From Streptomyces hygroscopicus (lineage in GTDB: Bacteria; Actinomycetota; Actinomycetes; Streptomycetales; Streptomycetaceae): a stretch of 64,000 bases of DNA. Position 1 is the first letter of the stretch. Every line of letters starts with the position of its first letter. This document shows, piece by piece, positions 1-9,989 of this stretch. The notes beneath the pieces are model-generated. The model made no database searches. It was not told where the DNA came from and saw nothing but the letters and a program-made list of their open reading frames with translations. Made by a program: the position numbers and the translations under genes. The stretch spans positions 1-64,000 of the forward strand of contig NZ_LBMW01000039.1 in assembly GCF_026168105.1 (NCBI RefSeq), given 5' to 3'.

Positions 1-1381
1 CCGGCATCGGGGCGGGGAACGGCGTCGGTGCGGGGGTGGGGAACGGCGTCGGTGCGGGGGTCGGGAACGGTGTCGGTGCGGGGGCGGGGGCGGGGGCCGG
101 CGCGGGCGCCGGAGCCGGGGCCGAGCCCGGGGCCAGTGGCATCGCCGCGGCCTGGGAGGCCAGCTCCCGCAGGCCGGCCCCGTTGGTCTCGCTGACGAGA
201 CGGTCCACCGCCGCCGTACCCGAGCTGTAGCTGGTCCCGGTGCCCAGCTCGGATACGGCGGCTCCCCTCCTGGTCCCGTAGAGCACCTGCTCCAGGGCGG
301 ACACCAGGCGACGCACGTCCACCTGGGGGCGCACCACGAGTCTCAGGAAGCGACTGGATGAACCGATCTTGTTGCCGCACTCGCGGACCAGGATCCGGTG
401 CTCGGTGAGCAGCCGGTCCCGGACCACGGTGCCCTCGGCGCCCAGGGGGAGGCGCACGAAGAGGAAGTTGCCCTGCGACGGGTAGACCGTCAGACCAGGG
501 AGCTGGGAGAGCTGGCGGGCCATGTCCAGCCGGTCCCGGCGGATCTGGTGCAGGCTCTCCATGTACTCGGCACCGTGCTCCTTCAGCATGAACACCACGT
601 GCTCCGCGAAGGAGTTGAGGTTCCATTTCGGCAGCATCGAGCGGACCTTGCCCGCGAGGGAGGGGTTCGCGACCAGATAGCCGAAGCGGATTCCGTGCAG
701 GCCGAAGTTCTTGCCGAGGCTGCGCAGCACGATGACGTTCGGCCGCATCACCGCGTCCTCGGCGACGCTGGGCTCGTTCTCCGCGTCGGCGAATTCCAGG
801 AAGGATTCGTCGATCACCACGAGGTCCAGATCCGTCATTGCGTCCATGAACTGCACCAGCGCCTGACGGTGGACATATCCGCCGTCGGGGTTGTTCGGGT
901 TGCAGACGACGGCGACACGGGTGCCGCGCTTGCGGATGAACTCGGCGTACTGGGCCAGGTCCAGGGAGAAGCCACTGGACTCCTGGAGCGGGAACATGTC
1001 GACGCGTTTGCCGGTCTCCATGGGCTGGTCGGTCCAGCGGCCGAAAGTGGGGACGGGGACGGCGAGGGACTCGCGGACCAGCAGGTGGTCGATCCAGGTG
1101 ATCAGCTCGGTCGAGCCATTGCCCATCACCACGCACTGGGGCGGCAGCTGGAGCAGGCTGCACAGCTCGGCCGTGATCGTGTCGGCGCTGCTCGGATAGT
1201 AGGAGACGATCTCACGGAGTTTGCTCGCCATCTCGTCGAACATGGCGGGCGTGGGGAAGTACGGATTGCAGGGAATGCAGAAGTCCACCGGGCCGACGCC
1301 GTCGCTCTCACGTGTCAACGCAGCCATCGAGGGGCTGTGCGCCGCCGTGCTGCGGAAGAGCGAGGTGACGCTGTCTGCCAA
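1..1381 (-). CDS. PLP-dependent class I/II aminotransferase (HisC/CobD-like), C-terminus off the left edge
   Basis: Fold type I PLP enzyme resembling histidinol-phosphate aminotransferase and threonine-phosphate decarboxylase. Visible are the substrate-binding segment VVCNPNNPDGG, the DESFLEF segment whose Asp contacts the PLP ring nitrogen, and the Schiff-base lysine in SLGKNFGLHGIRFGY (Lys224 counted from the chosen start). The TTG at 1381 is chosen because GGAGG (1387-1391) lies five bases upstream; an in-frame ATG at 1327 has no comparable site. The core is followed by an unusual Pro/Ala tail (APAPAP, then PTPFPTPA repeats) that runs out of the window. Substrate unknown. It lies downstream of the sugar permease but behind a hairpin, so it may be a separate unit. 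Family is fairly sure; function is not. Confidence 0.75.
   Translation of the reverse strand, partial: MADSVTSLFRSTAAHSPSMAALTRESDGVGPVDFCIPCNPYFPTPAMFDEMASKLREIVSYYPSSADTITAELCSLLQLPPQCVVMGNGSTELITWIDHLLVRESLAVPVPTFGRWTDQPMETGKRVDMFPLQESSGFSLDLAQYAEFIRKRGTRVAVVCNPNNPDGGYVHRQALVQFMDAMTDLDLVVIDESFLEFADAENEPSVAEDAVMRPNVIVLRSLGKNFGLHGIRFGYLVANPSLAGKVRSMLPKWNLNSFAEHVVFMLKEHGAEYMESLHQIRRDRLDMARQLSQLPGLTVYPSQGNFLFVRLPLGAEGTVVRDRLLTEHRILVRECGNKIGSSSRFLRLVVRPQVDVRRLVSALEQVLYGTRRGAAVSELGTGTSYSSGTAAVDRLVSETNGAGLRELASQAAAMPLAPGSAPAPAPAPAPAPAPAPTPFPTPAPTPFPTPAPTPFPAPMP
15..86. repeat. 3 x 24-bp tandem repeat inside the aminotransferase gene
   Basis: Three copies of a 24-base unit beginning GGGAAC start at 15, 39 and 63. 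On the minus strand each encodes an eight-residue PTPFPTPA-type unit of the Pro/Ala-rich C-terminal tail. The length is a multiple of three, so copy-number change would keep the frame. Confidence 0.85.
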
Positions 1382-1401
1382 GGGAACCTCCGTCGGTGGG
1401 T

Positions 1402-1425
1402 GGCCCGTGCGGGGGAGCACGGGCC
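1402..1425 (-). terminator. Hairpin between sugar permease and aminotransferase
   Basis: A perfect 9-bp stem (GGCCCGTGC / GCACGGGCC) with a six-base loop lies between the permease stop at 1518 and the aminotransferase start at 1381. There is no U-run, as is common in Streptomyces. It probably ends the ABC-transporter transcript, though it could attenuate read-through. Confidence 0.5.
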
Positions 1426-1517
1426 AGCCACTCATACGGATACGGAAGTGGCGTTGTTCAACTGGTGTGAGTCGGGTGTGACTTCGGACGCATCACATGG
1501 GCGGGGCCCGGACCGAC

Positions 1518-2758
1518 TTACGAACCGGACTTGCGCTTGTTCCACACGTCGAAGCCGACCGCCATCAACAGGGCCAGGCCCTTGATGACCTGCTGCCAGT
1601 CGGTGCCTACGCTGAGGAGGTTCATGCCGTTGTTCAGCACGCCGAGGACGAGACCGCCGATGATGGCGCCGAGGACGGTGCCGACACCGCCGCTCATGGA
1701 CGCACCACCGATGAACGACGAGGCGATCGCCTCGAGTTCGAAGTTCACGCCCGCCTTCGGTGAGGCCGCGTTCAGGCGGGCGGCGACCACCAGACCCGCC
1801 AGGGCCGCGAGCACGCCCATGTTCAGGAAGACCTGGAAGGTGACTTTCTTGTCCTTGACGCCGGAGAGCCTCGCCGCGGGCAGGTTGCCGCCGATCGCGT
1901 AGATGTGGCGGCCGAAGACGGCGTTGCGCATGACATAGCCGTATCCGACCACCAGGACGCCGAGGACGAGGAGCACGATCGGCGCGCCCTTGTAGCTGGC
2001 CAGCAGCATCGTGGCGACGAGGATCGCCGCGACCAGGGCGACCAGCTTCAGCGCGAACAGCCGCCCGGGCAGAACGGCGAGCGCGAACTCCTGCTGCCGG
2101 CGCCGGTCCCGCACCTCCTGCCACACCACGGCGGCGATGAGGACCAGGCCGAGGAGCAGGGTGGGGTTGTGGTAGTCGGTGTCCGGTCCGACCTCCGGCA
2201 GGAAGCCGTTGCCCATCTTCTGCAGCCCGTCCGGGAACGGGCCGAGGGTCTGCCCCTTGAGCAGGATCTCCGTGAGGCCCCGGAAGAGCAGCATCCCGGC
2301 GAGGGTGACGATGAACGACGGAATGCCCAGATACGCGATCATGAACCCTTGCAGCGCCCCCGCCGCCGCGCCCACCAGCAGGCACAGCACCACGGCGACC
2401 GGCCACGCCACATGGTGGCTGACCGTCAGGACGGCCGCCACGGCGCCCACAAAGGAAGTGAGAGAGCCGACCGACAGGTCGATGTGGCCCGCGACGATCA
2501 CCAGCATCATGCCGATCGCGAGGATCAGGATGTAGCTGTTCTGCAGCACCAGGTTGGAGACGTTGCGCGGCAGCAGCAGGTCCCCGCCGGTCCAGACCGC
2601 AAAGAGGACGACGATCAGACCGAGCGCGATCAGCATGCCGTACTGCCGCATGTTCCGGCGCAGGCCGTTCAGCATCAGCCGGAGCGGGCCCTCGCCTGCG
2701 GCCGGCCCGCTTCCGCCCGGCGGCGCGGGGGCCGGGGTCCCGGCGGTCACGTCCGTAC

Positions 2759-2762
<4 letters not shown>
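1518..2762 (-). CDS. Sugar ABC transporter permease (XylH/MmsB/RbsC type)
   Basis: Membrane permease of a carbohydrate-uptake (CUT2-type) ABC transporter, 414 residues. It has multiple hydrophobic segments and the family signature region IVAGHIDLSVGSLTSFVGA. A hydrophilic insertion (about WQEVRDRRRQQEF) separates two hydrophobic blocks, as in XylH-type permeases with more membrane segments than RbsC. The start at 2762 overlaps the stop of the ATPase gene by four bases (ATGA), showing translational coupling. The sequence upstream of this ATG in the same frame belongs to the ATPase gene and is not part of the protein. It should act with the ATPase and binding protein immediately upstream. Substrate not determinable; xylose-like pentoses or sugar acids fit the neighbours. 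Confidence 0.9.
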
Positions 2763-4318
<1,556 letters not shown>

Positions 4319-4357
4319 GGTCGTGCCTTCCGGTCGGTTGCGGTCGGTGGGATGCGG

Positions 4358-5464
4358 TTACTTGAGCTGGGCGTCGGTGTAGTAGCCGCCCTTGACCAGC
4401 ACGTCCTCGTAGTTGGACTTGTCGACGCTCACCGGCTGCAGCAGATAGGCCGGGACGACCTTGGTGCCGTTGTCATAGGTCTTCGTGTCGTTGACCTGCG
4501 GTGTCTTCTTGTTGAGCACGTCGTCGACCATGGTCGCGGCGACCTCGGCCAGCTTGCGGATGTCCTTGTAGACGGTCTGTGTCTGCTGACCGGCGATGAT
4601 CGACTTCACCGAGGCGAGCTCGGCGTCCTGGCCGGTGATGACCGGCAGCGGCTTGCTGCCCGAGCCGTAGCCGTCCGACCTCAGCGAGGACAGGATGCCG
4701 ATGGAGATGCCGTCGTACGGCGACAGGACGGCGTCGATCTTGGCGCTCTTGTACGCCGACGTCAGGATGTCGTCCATGCGTTTCTGCGCGGTGGCGCCGT
4801 CCCAGCGCAGCGTCGTGACCTGGTTGAGCGCGGTCTGGCCGGACTTGACGACCAGCTTCTTGCTGTCCAGGTACGGTTTGAGGACACTCATCGCGCCGTT
4901 GAAGAAGTACTTGGTGTTGTTGTCGTCGTTGGAGCCGGCGAACAGCTCGATGCTGAACGGGCCCTTGCCGTTCTTCAGGCCCAGCTTGTCGACGATGTAG
5001 CCGGCCTGGAGCTCGCCGACCTTCTCGTTGTCGAAGGACGCGTAGTAGTCGACGTTCTTGGTGCCGAGGATGAGGCGGTCGTAGGAGATGACCGGGATGC
5101 CCGCGTCGGCGGCCTGCTGGAGGACGTTGTTCAGGGACTTGTTGTCGATGGCCGCGATGATCAGGCCCTTGACGCCCTGGGTGATCAGGTTCTCGATCTG
5201 CGAGACCTGGGTGTCCGGGTCGTCCTCGCCGTAGACCAGCTTGGTCTTGTAGCCCTTGGCCTCGAGGTCCTTGACCACGTTCTTGCCGTCCGCGATCCAG
5301 CGCTCGGAGGACTTGGTCGGCATCGCGATGCCGATGGTGCCGCCCTTGGCGCTGCCCTTGTCCTCCTTGCTGCCGCCGGAGCTGTTCCGGCCGCAGGCGG
5401 TCAGGGTGAGCGCGAGGGACGCGGCCGTGGCCATCGCGGCGAGAGCGGCTCTGCGAGTGCGCAT
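4358..5464 (-). CDS. Sugar-binding lipoprotein (ChvE/XylF type)
   Basis: Extracytoplasmic substrate-binding protein of the importer, 368 residues. It starts with a lipoprotein signal peptide (MRTRR, hydrophobic stretch, then lipobox LTAC with Cys24). The mature part follows the periplasmic-binding-protein type 1 sugar family: KGGTIGIAMPTKSSERW at the N-lobe, then VKGLIIAAIDNKSLN and ISYDRLILGTKNVDYYASFDN, typical of ChvE/XylF. It is anchored to the outer face of the membrane and delivers sugar to the permease. It lies 48 bases downstream of the TIM-barrel-like gene, probably in the same transcript. Confidence 0.92.
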   Translation of the reverse strand: MRTRRAALAAMATAASLALTLTACGRNSSGGSKEDKGSAKGGTIGIAMPTKSSERWIADGKNVVKDLEAKGYKTKLVYGEDDPDTQVSQIENLITQGVKGLIIAAIDNKSLNNVLQQAADAGIPVISYDRLILGTKNVDYYASFDNEKVGELQAGYIVDKLGLKNGKGPFSIELFAGSNDDNNTKYFFNGAMSVLKPYLDSKKLVVKSGQTALNQVTTLRWDGATAQKRMDDILTSAYKSAKIDAVLSPYDGISIGILSSLRSDGYGSGSKPLPVITGQDAELASVKSIIAGQQTQTVYKDIRKLAEVAATMVDDVLNKKTPQVNDTKTYDNGTKVVPAYLLQPVSVDKSNYEDVLVKGGYYTDAQLK

Positions 5465-5512
5465 GGTGATCAGTCCTTGTTCTTCTCGTCGTGGACAGGG
5501 GCGGTCGGCGGT

Positions 5513-6478
5513 TCAGGCGCCGGTGGGGAAGCGGTTGAGCGTGCCGGGCAGCCGGGAGCCGAGCGGCGCCATGTGGCCGTCCGCGCCGTGCCGGGCGAGC
5601 AGGTCGAGAGCGAGCCGGCCGCGCCGTACCCGCTCCCGTGCGGTGTCCAGGGCCACGTCCCGCAGGTGCCCGCCGTACGGGTAGATCCCGGGCGCCTTGG
5701 ACAGGCCGAACTTCAGATAGAGCGGTGCGCCGCGCCGGATCAGCTCGGCGACCTCGTACATCCGCACGTACCCGCCGAGGTCGTCGGGGGCCTCGATGTA
5801 CATGTCCATGGGTGCGGCGGAGACCCGCCGGATCTCGGTGATGTGATCGAGCGTCAGGTCGCTGGGCACATTGACCGAGTCGGCGCCCAGGCGCTCGTAG
5901 ACGGCGTACGACGCCGGGTTGACCGGCCCGATCAGCGCGGACACCTTGAGGGCGGTGTCGGCCGGGACGATTCCCCGCTCCCTGGCCCGGTGCAGGGTCC
6001 ACAGCACGCCCTCGTCGGCGACGAGCAGGCACGTGACGCCCAGCTCGGTGGCCCGGACGGCGTCCTCGACGCATCCGGCGACGGCGTCGTGGCCCCGCGC
6101 CCTGAGACCGGCGCCGCGCGAGTCGGAGCGTACGGAGCCGCCGATGTCCCAGGTGCCGCGTGGGCCGGTGAACAGGCACAGCTCGATGTCACGCTCGGCC
6201 GTGGCCTCGACCATCTCGGTGATCTCGGCGTCGGTCAGCATCCATACGCCGCTGCCCTGGCTGATGCGGTGGATCGGCACGTCGAGCCGGGAGGACTCCT
6301 TGAGGACCACTGCCAGCGCCTCGGGTCCCTCACACGAGGGGATCTCGGTGCGCCAGCGGCCGCCTCCGGGGAAGGCGTGCGGCGAGGCGTCGGCGGGGGA
6401 GAGAGCGGGCGCGCCCAGGCCGAGCGCGGCGAGCACCTGCTCACCTGGCCTGCGTGCTGCCGTGGCGGAGTCGGTCAC
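5513..6478 (-). CDS. TIM-barrel-like protein, possibly U32-peptidase-like, in sugar operon
   Basis: 321 residues with no signal peptide and no membrane segment. The pattern of alternating hydrophobic strands and helices (for example VTCLLVADEGVLWTLHRA, GADSVNVPSDLTLDHI, APLYLKFGLSKAPGIYPYGG) suggests a (beta/alpha)8 barrel and faintly recalls U32-family proteins, but I do not recognise a decisive motif. The GTG start at 6478 is preceded by a weak GGA. An operator-like element ends only 12 bases before it. It is the first gene of the unit that continues into the sugar ABC transporter, so a role in processing or sensing the imported compound is likely. It could also be a carbohydrate epimerase or aldolase relative. 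Confidence 0.5.
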   Translation of the reverse strand: MTDSATAARRPGEQVLAALGLGAPALSPADASPHAFPGGGRWRTEIPSCEGPEALAVVLKESSRLDVPIHRISQGSGVWMLTDAEITEMVEATAERDIELCLFTGPRGTWDIGGSVRSDSRGAGLRARGHDAVAGCVEDAVRATELGVTCLLVADEGVLWTLHRARERGIVPADTALKVSALIGPVNPASYAVYERLGADSVNVPSDLTLDHITEIRRVSAAPMDMYIEAPDDLGGYVRMYEVAELIRRGAPLYLKFGLSKAPGIYPYGGHLRDVALDTARERVRRGRLALDLLARHGADGHMAPLGSRLPGTLNRFPTGA

Positions 6479-6489
6479 AAGGCGTCCTT

Positions 6490-6515
6490 ATGTTCGATAT
6501 TTCGGACAGTGTTCG
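6490..6515 (-). promoter_or_regulatory. Operator-like element, copy 1 (ATGTTCGATATTTCGG...GTTCG)
   Basis: Twenty-six bases upstream of the 6478 gene. They contain the near-palindrome CGATATTTCG (6495-6504) followed, at identical spacing, by GTTCG (6511-6515). The same layout recurs at 8841-8866 before the dehydratase gene. Two copies before the two minus-strand units of one catabolic cluster suggest one regulator; its gene is not in the window. Confidence 0.6.
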
Positions 6516-6600
6516 CAGCCCAGGGCGTGAAAGAGGCTTGGGGGTATGCCGGTACGAAGCCCGTCAGGTAACTCCGCGCCGGCGTACGGCTCGAGGGGGT

Positions 6601-7605
6601 TCACGGACGCAACAGGACCTTTCCGACCTTCGGATCCCCGGCCCCGACCAGCTCGATGGCCCGGGGGAACTCGCCGAGCGGCAGCTCGTGCGTGACAAGC
6701 GGCAGCGGATCGAGCAGCCCGGCGCCGAACACCCGCACCGTGTGCGCCCAAGCGTCCGGCGGTGCCCCGAACACGGTCCGCACCTCCAGCTGCCGTACGA
6801 CCAGATCGGTGGGGTCGAGGCCGTCCGCGCCGGGTGCCGGGATGCCGGTGAGGACGAGGCGTCCGCCGCGCCTTGGCAGACGTACGGCAGTGCGCGCGGC
6901 GGACGCCGACCCGGCGGTCTCCACGACGACGTCGAAGTCGCCGGGGAGAAATTGGTCGGTGGTACGGAAGCAGGTGGCGCCGAACCGCCGGGACAGCGCC
7001 GCGCGGTCGGCCCGGGTGCCGACCACCAGCAGCTCGGCCGGCGAGACGGCCTTCAGGAACTGCACGGCGAACATGCCCAGCGTCCCGGTGCCGACGACGG
7101 CGACCCGCTCGCCCGGCCGCGCGTTCACCTTCAGCGCGGCGGCCGCGACACAGGCGGCGGGCTCCAGGAGCGCCGCCGCGGTCAGGTCCGCGTCGTCCGG
7201 CAGGACGTGCAGCAGCCGGGCCGGGAGGGTGAGGGTGTGGGCCATCGCGCCCGGCTGGGTGAAGCCCGTCTCCTCGTAGCCCGAGGTGCACAGCGTCGTC
7301 TCGCCCGCGTGACAGCGGTCGCAGACCTGGCAGTTGCGGAAGCCCTCGCCCACGGCCTTGCGGCCGACGAGCGATTCCGGCACGCCGGCGCCGACCGCCT
7401 GTACCGTGCCGGACCACTCGTGGCCGGGGATGAGCGGATAGCGGACGTAGCCCTCGGGCCGGTTGCCCTGGTAGACCTCGCGGTCGCTGCCGCAGATGCC
7501 CACGGCGTGGACCCGGAGAAGCGCCTCGCCGGGACCCGGCGCCACCGGTTCGTGGGGGACGAGGCGGTACGCGCCCGGCGCCTCGATGACGACGGCGGTG
7601 CTCAC
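6601..7605 (-). CDS. Zinc-dependent medium-chain alcohol dehydrogenase
   Basis: Medium-chain dehydrogenase/reductase, 334 residues, NAD(P)-dependent oxidation of an alcohol or sugar acid. Catalytic zinc ligands are visible in VGICGSDREV (Cys), PGHEWSG (His-Glu) and the later Glu/Cys region. A structural-zinc cysteine cluster is present in CQVCDRCHAGETTLC, and a nucleotide-binding region VAVVGTGTLGMFAVQFL. The GTG at 7605 is chosen because it has GGAG five bases upstream; the open frame extends further upstream without a homologous N-terminus. It lies 28 bases downstream of the dehydratase gene, in the same transcript. Exact substrate unknown. Confidence 0.85.
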   Translation of the reverse strand: MSTAVVIEAPGAYRLVPHEPVAPGPGEALLRVHAVGICGSDREVYQGNRPEGYVRYPLIPGHEWSGTVQAVGAGVPESLVGRKAVGEGFRNCQVCDRCHAGETTLCTSGYEETGFTQPGAMAHTLTLPARLLHVLPDDADLTAAALLEPAACVAAAALKVNARPGERVAVVGTGTLGMFAVQFLKAVSPAELLVVGTRADRAALSRRFGATCFRTTDQFLPGDFDVVVETAGSASAARTAVRLPRRGGRLVLTGIPAPGADGLDPTDLVVRQLEVRTVFGAPPDAWAHTVRVFGAGLLDPLPLVTHELPLGEFPRAIELVGAGDPKVGKVLLRP

Positions 7606-7633
7606 TGCGTCTCCTTCACATCGAGCCGGACGC

Positions 7634-8791
7634 TCACTTGGTCCTCTTCGGCCTGCGCTGCTCCCAGCCCTCGGCCCACAGGTCGAACCGGGCCTGCTGC
7701 TGCGGGAACTCGGCTGCCGCGTCGACGTCGAGCTCCACACCGAGGCCCGGCGCGTCGGAGAGGTGGAAGTAGCCGTCGACGACCTGCGGGCCGCCCTTCA
7801 CGACCTTCTTGATCTCCGCGTCCGCGAAGTCGTTGAAGTGCTCGAGGATCTTGAAGTTCGGGGTGGTGAAGCCGACTTGGAGGGAGGCGGCGGTGAGGAC
7901 GGACCCGCCCACGTTGTGCGGCGCGACGAGCATGTAGTGGGTCTCGGCGGTGGCAGCCAGCTTCCGGGTCTCCCAGATGCCGCCGATGTGGCCGACGTCC
8001 GGCTGGATGATGTCCACGGCCTGGCTCTCGAAGAGCTCGCGGAACTCGATCCGGTCGTGGATGCGCTCACCCGTGGCGACCGGGAGGTCGACCTTGGCCG
8101 CGACCTTCTCCAGTGCCTTGAGGTTCTCCGGCGGGACCGGCTCCTCCAGCCAGGCCGGCTTGAACGGCGCGAGCTCGTGGGCGAGCCGGACGGCGGTGGC
8201 GGGGGAGAAGCGGCCGTGCATCTCCAGCATCAGCTCGGCCTCGGGCCCGATGGCGTCCCGCACGGCCTCGACGAGGGAGACGGCGTACAGAGTCCGCTCG
8301 TGGTCGAGCTCGAAGTGCCCGGTGCCGAACGGGTCGATCTTCAGGGCCCGGTAGCCGCGGGCGACCACCTCCCGGGCGGCCTTGTGGTACGCCTCCGGGG
8401 TCCGCTCGGTGGTGTACCACCCGTTGGCGTACGCCTTGATCCTGTCGGTGACCTCGCCGCCGAGGAGCTGCCAGACGGGAACGCCGAGGGCCTTGCCCTT
8501 GATGTCCCAGCAGGCCGTCTCGACCACCGCGATGCCGGACATGACGATCTCTCCGGCGCGCCCGTAGTCGCCGTACTTCATCCGGCGTACGAGGTCTTCC
8601 ACCGCGAACGGGTCGGAGCCGAGGATGTGATTCGCCTCCGCCTCCCGCAGGTAGCCGATCAGCGCGTCGGTGCGGCCCAGCATCCGGGTCTCGCCCACTC
8701 CGGTGATTCCCTCGTCGGTGTGCACCTGGACGTACGTCAGGTTGCGCCACGGCGTCCCGACCACGTGTGTGCTGATTCCGGTGATGCGCAC
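7634..8791 (-). CDS. Enolase-superfamily dehydratase/racemase (mandelate racemase/galactonate dehydratase type)
   Basis: 385-residue member of the mandelate racemase/muconate-lactonizing subgroup, which takes a proton alpha to a carboxylate of a sugar acid and eliminates water or epimerises. Visible are ALKIDPFG (KxD-type segment), LMLEMHGRF and AWLEEPVPPENL (metal-ligand Glu segments), ATGERI, and the late catalytic-His segment VAPHNVGGSV. The length and PHN motif fit galactonate-type dehydratases better than mandelate racemase. The GTG at 8791 has GAGGGG eight bases upstream. It heads a two-gene unit with the zinc dehydrogenase, behind the second operator copy. Together with the transporter it points to uptake and breakdown of a sugar or sugar acid. 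Confidence 0.82.
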   Translation of the reverse strand: MRITGISTHVVGTPWRNLTYVQVHTDEGITGVGETRMLGRTDALIGYLREAEANHILGSDPFAVEDLVRRMKYGDYGRAGEIVMSGIAVVETACWDIKGKALGVPVWQLLGGEVTDRIKAYANGWYTTERTPEAYHKAAREVVARGYRALKIDPFGTGHFELDHERTLYAVSLVEAVRDAIGPEAELMLEMHGRFSPATAVRLAHELAPFKPAWLEEPVPPENLKALEKVAAKVDLPVATGERIHDRIEFRELFESQAVDIIQPDVGHIGGIWETRKLAATAETHYMLVAPHNVGGSVLTAASLQVGFTTPNFKILEHFNDFADAEIKKVVKGGPQVVDGYFHLSDAPGLGVELDVDAAAEFPQQQARFDLWAEGWEQRRPKRTK

Positions 8792-8840
8792 GGCAGTTGC
8801 CCCTCGCTGCTTCGTCGGTGCTTTCGTCGGCTCAGACCGT

Positions 8841-8866
8841 ATGTTCGAAATTTCGGCACACGTTCG
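8841..8866 (-). promoter_or_regulatory. Operator-like element, copy 2 (perfect palindrome CGAAATTTCG plus GTTCG half site)
   Basis: Contains the perfect 10-bp palindrome CGAAATTTCG (8846-8855). TTCGAAAT at 8844-8851 recurs as a half site at 8863-8870, 19 bases (about two helical turns) away. It shares sequence and spacing with the element at 6490-6515. It lies about 50 bases upstream of the dehydratase start and probably overlaps its promoter. Confidence 0.65.
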
Positions 8867-8879
8867 AAATGCTGGCGTG

Positions 8880-9060
8880 ACAGTAGGGACGGGATGGCGG
8901 GGGTGTCAATGGGTCGGGCGCATAACGGTTTCGGCAAGCGTTTCGACAACTCTTTCGCGCGGCGCGCTCAACCCGCCACACCTTGTCGGCCGGTTGTCCA
9001 CACAACTTTCACCGCTGCCCCTAGGAACGTTACCTGTGCGGAATTTAGTCTTCCGGCGTC
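8880..9060. other. Divergent intergenic region
   Basis: Region between the minus-strand dehydratase and the plus-strand zinc-ribbon gene. Besides the operator-like element just left of it, I see repeats of the form CGTTTCG / GGTTTCGG around 8930-8945 and a GGAAC box at about 9026-9030, which may belong to the promoter of the 9061 gene. No gene is supported. Confidence 0.5.
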
Positions 9061-9873
9061 ATGGACTACTGCCACCCGTGCCGAAGGCACCTGAACGGCG
9101 CCCTCGCCTGCCCGGGCTGCGGCACGCCGGTCGAAGAACTGCATGCGTACGCCGGCGAGGGCGACGCGCCCTCCGCCGACGACGGCTTCGACGGTTCAAG
9201 GGACTTCGACGGCGCGGGGGAGTACCCCGGCTCCGACGGGGCCGAGCACTCGTACGAGGAGGAGCCGGGACGGCGGGAGCCCGTACGGCAGCAGGCCGTC
9301 CGGCCCGGACGGGCGCAGAACCGACGGCGTGCGAAGGGGCGCGGAGCGGCCGTTGACCGCGACCCCGGCCCCGGGACCCGGGCCGGGCGTCGCGACCGCA
9401 AGGCCGCCGCGCATCGCAGACGCCGGCGGCGGGTCCTGTTCGCGGGCGCCGGGCTGTTGCTGGCGGCGGGCGCGCTGAGTCTGGCCGAACTCGGCATCGA
9501 GGCGCCGGGGTCCACCCCGAACGCCGCGAGTGCGGGAGGTGCCACGGCGGACGGCGCGGCCTCCGCGAGCGAGACGACCGGTCCGCCCGGTGGGGCCGAT
9601 GACGGGGGCGCCGCCGGTGTGTCCCGGGTGCCGGTCTCGGCCTCCGCGTCTCCGTCCGTCTCCGCGAAGGACAAGAAGTCCGACAAGGCGAAGAAGAAGG
9701 CCGCGGGCACGCAGTCGGCGGCCGCCACCGGCCTCCCGGATCACTCGGCCGCGGCGCCGGCCCCGACGGAGACCGCGGCACCGAGTGCGGCTCCCTCGAC
9801 GGCGCCGACACGCACGAGCCCGGTGCCGAAGCCGTCACCGACGAAATCGTGCTTCCTGTGGTGGTGCACCTGA
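9061..9873 (+). CDS. Zinc-ribbon single-pass membrane protein (SCO2400 family)
   Basis: 270 residues. The N-terminus MDYCHPCRRHLNGALACPGCG has two CxxC pairs forming a zinc ribbon. A charged low-complexity linker and an arginine-rich basic stretch (RRRRR) follow, then one membrane segment (VLFAGAGLLLAAGALSLAELG, about residues 124-144), and an Ala/Ser/Pro-rich, probably extracellular, tail ending in CFLWWCT. From memory this layout is that of the Streptomyces SCO2400 family, of unknown function. The N-terminal ribbon would face the cytoplasm. The C-terminal Cys-x4-Cys motif is conspicuous and may form a disulfide or bind metal. No clear operon partner. Confidence 0.75.
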   Translation: MDYCHPCRRHLNGALACPGCGTPVEELHAYAGEGDAPSADDGFDGSRDFDGAGEYPGSDGAEHSYEEEPGRREPVRQQAVRPGRAQNRRRAKGRGAAVDRDPGPGTRAGRRDRKAAAHRRRRRRVLFAGAGLLLAAGALSLAELGIEAPGSTPNAASAGGATADGAASASETTGPPGGADDGGAAGVSRVPVSASASPSVSAKDKKSDKAKKKAAGTQSAAATGLPDHSAAAPAPTETAAPSAAPSTAPTRTSPVPKPSPTKSCFLWWCT

Positions 9874-9876
9874 CGC

Positions 9877-9933
9877 TCTGCTGGCGGGCGGGCGGTCTGC
9901 TGGCGGGCGGGCGGTCTGCTGGCGGGCGGGCGG
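9877..9933. repeat. 3 x 19-bp tandem repeat
   Basis: Three identical 19-base units (TCTGCTGGCGGGCGGGCGG) follow directly after the stop codon of the zinc-ribbon gene, at 9877, 9896 and 9915. They are noncoding, in the short gap before the convergent MarR gene. Confidence 0.9.
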
Positions 9934-9989
9934 TCCGCGAGGGCGAGACCGGTCGGCCGGGTGTCCGGGGGCGCGGGCCCGGGCGGTGG

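Noticed and set aside
398..1585. Long plus-strand ORF across the aminotransferase
   Set aside because: It is the antisense shadow of the PLP enzyme, whose motifs are clear on the minus strand.
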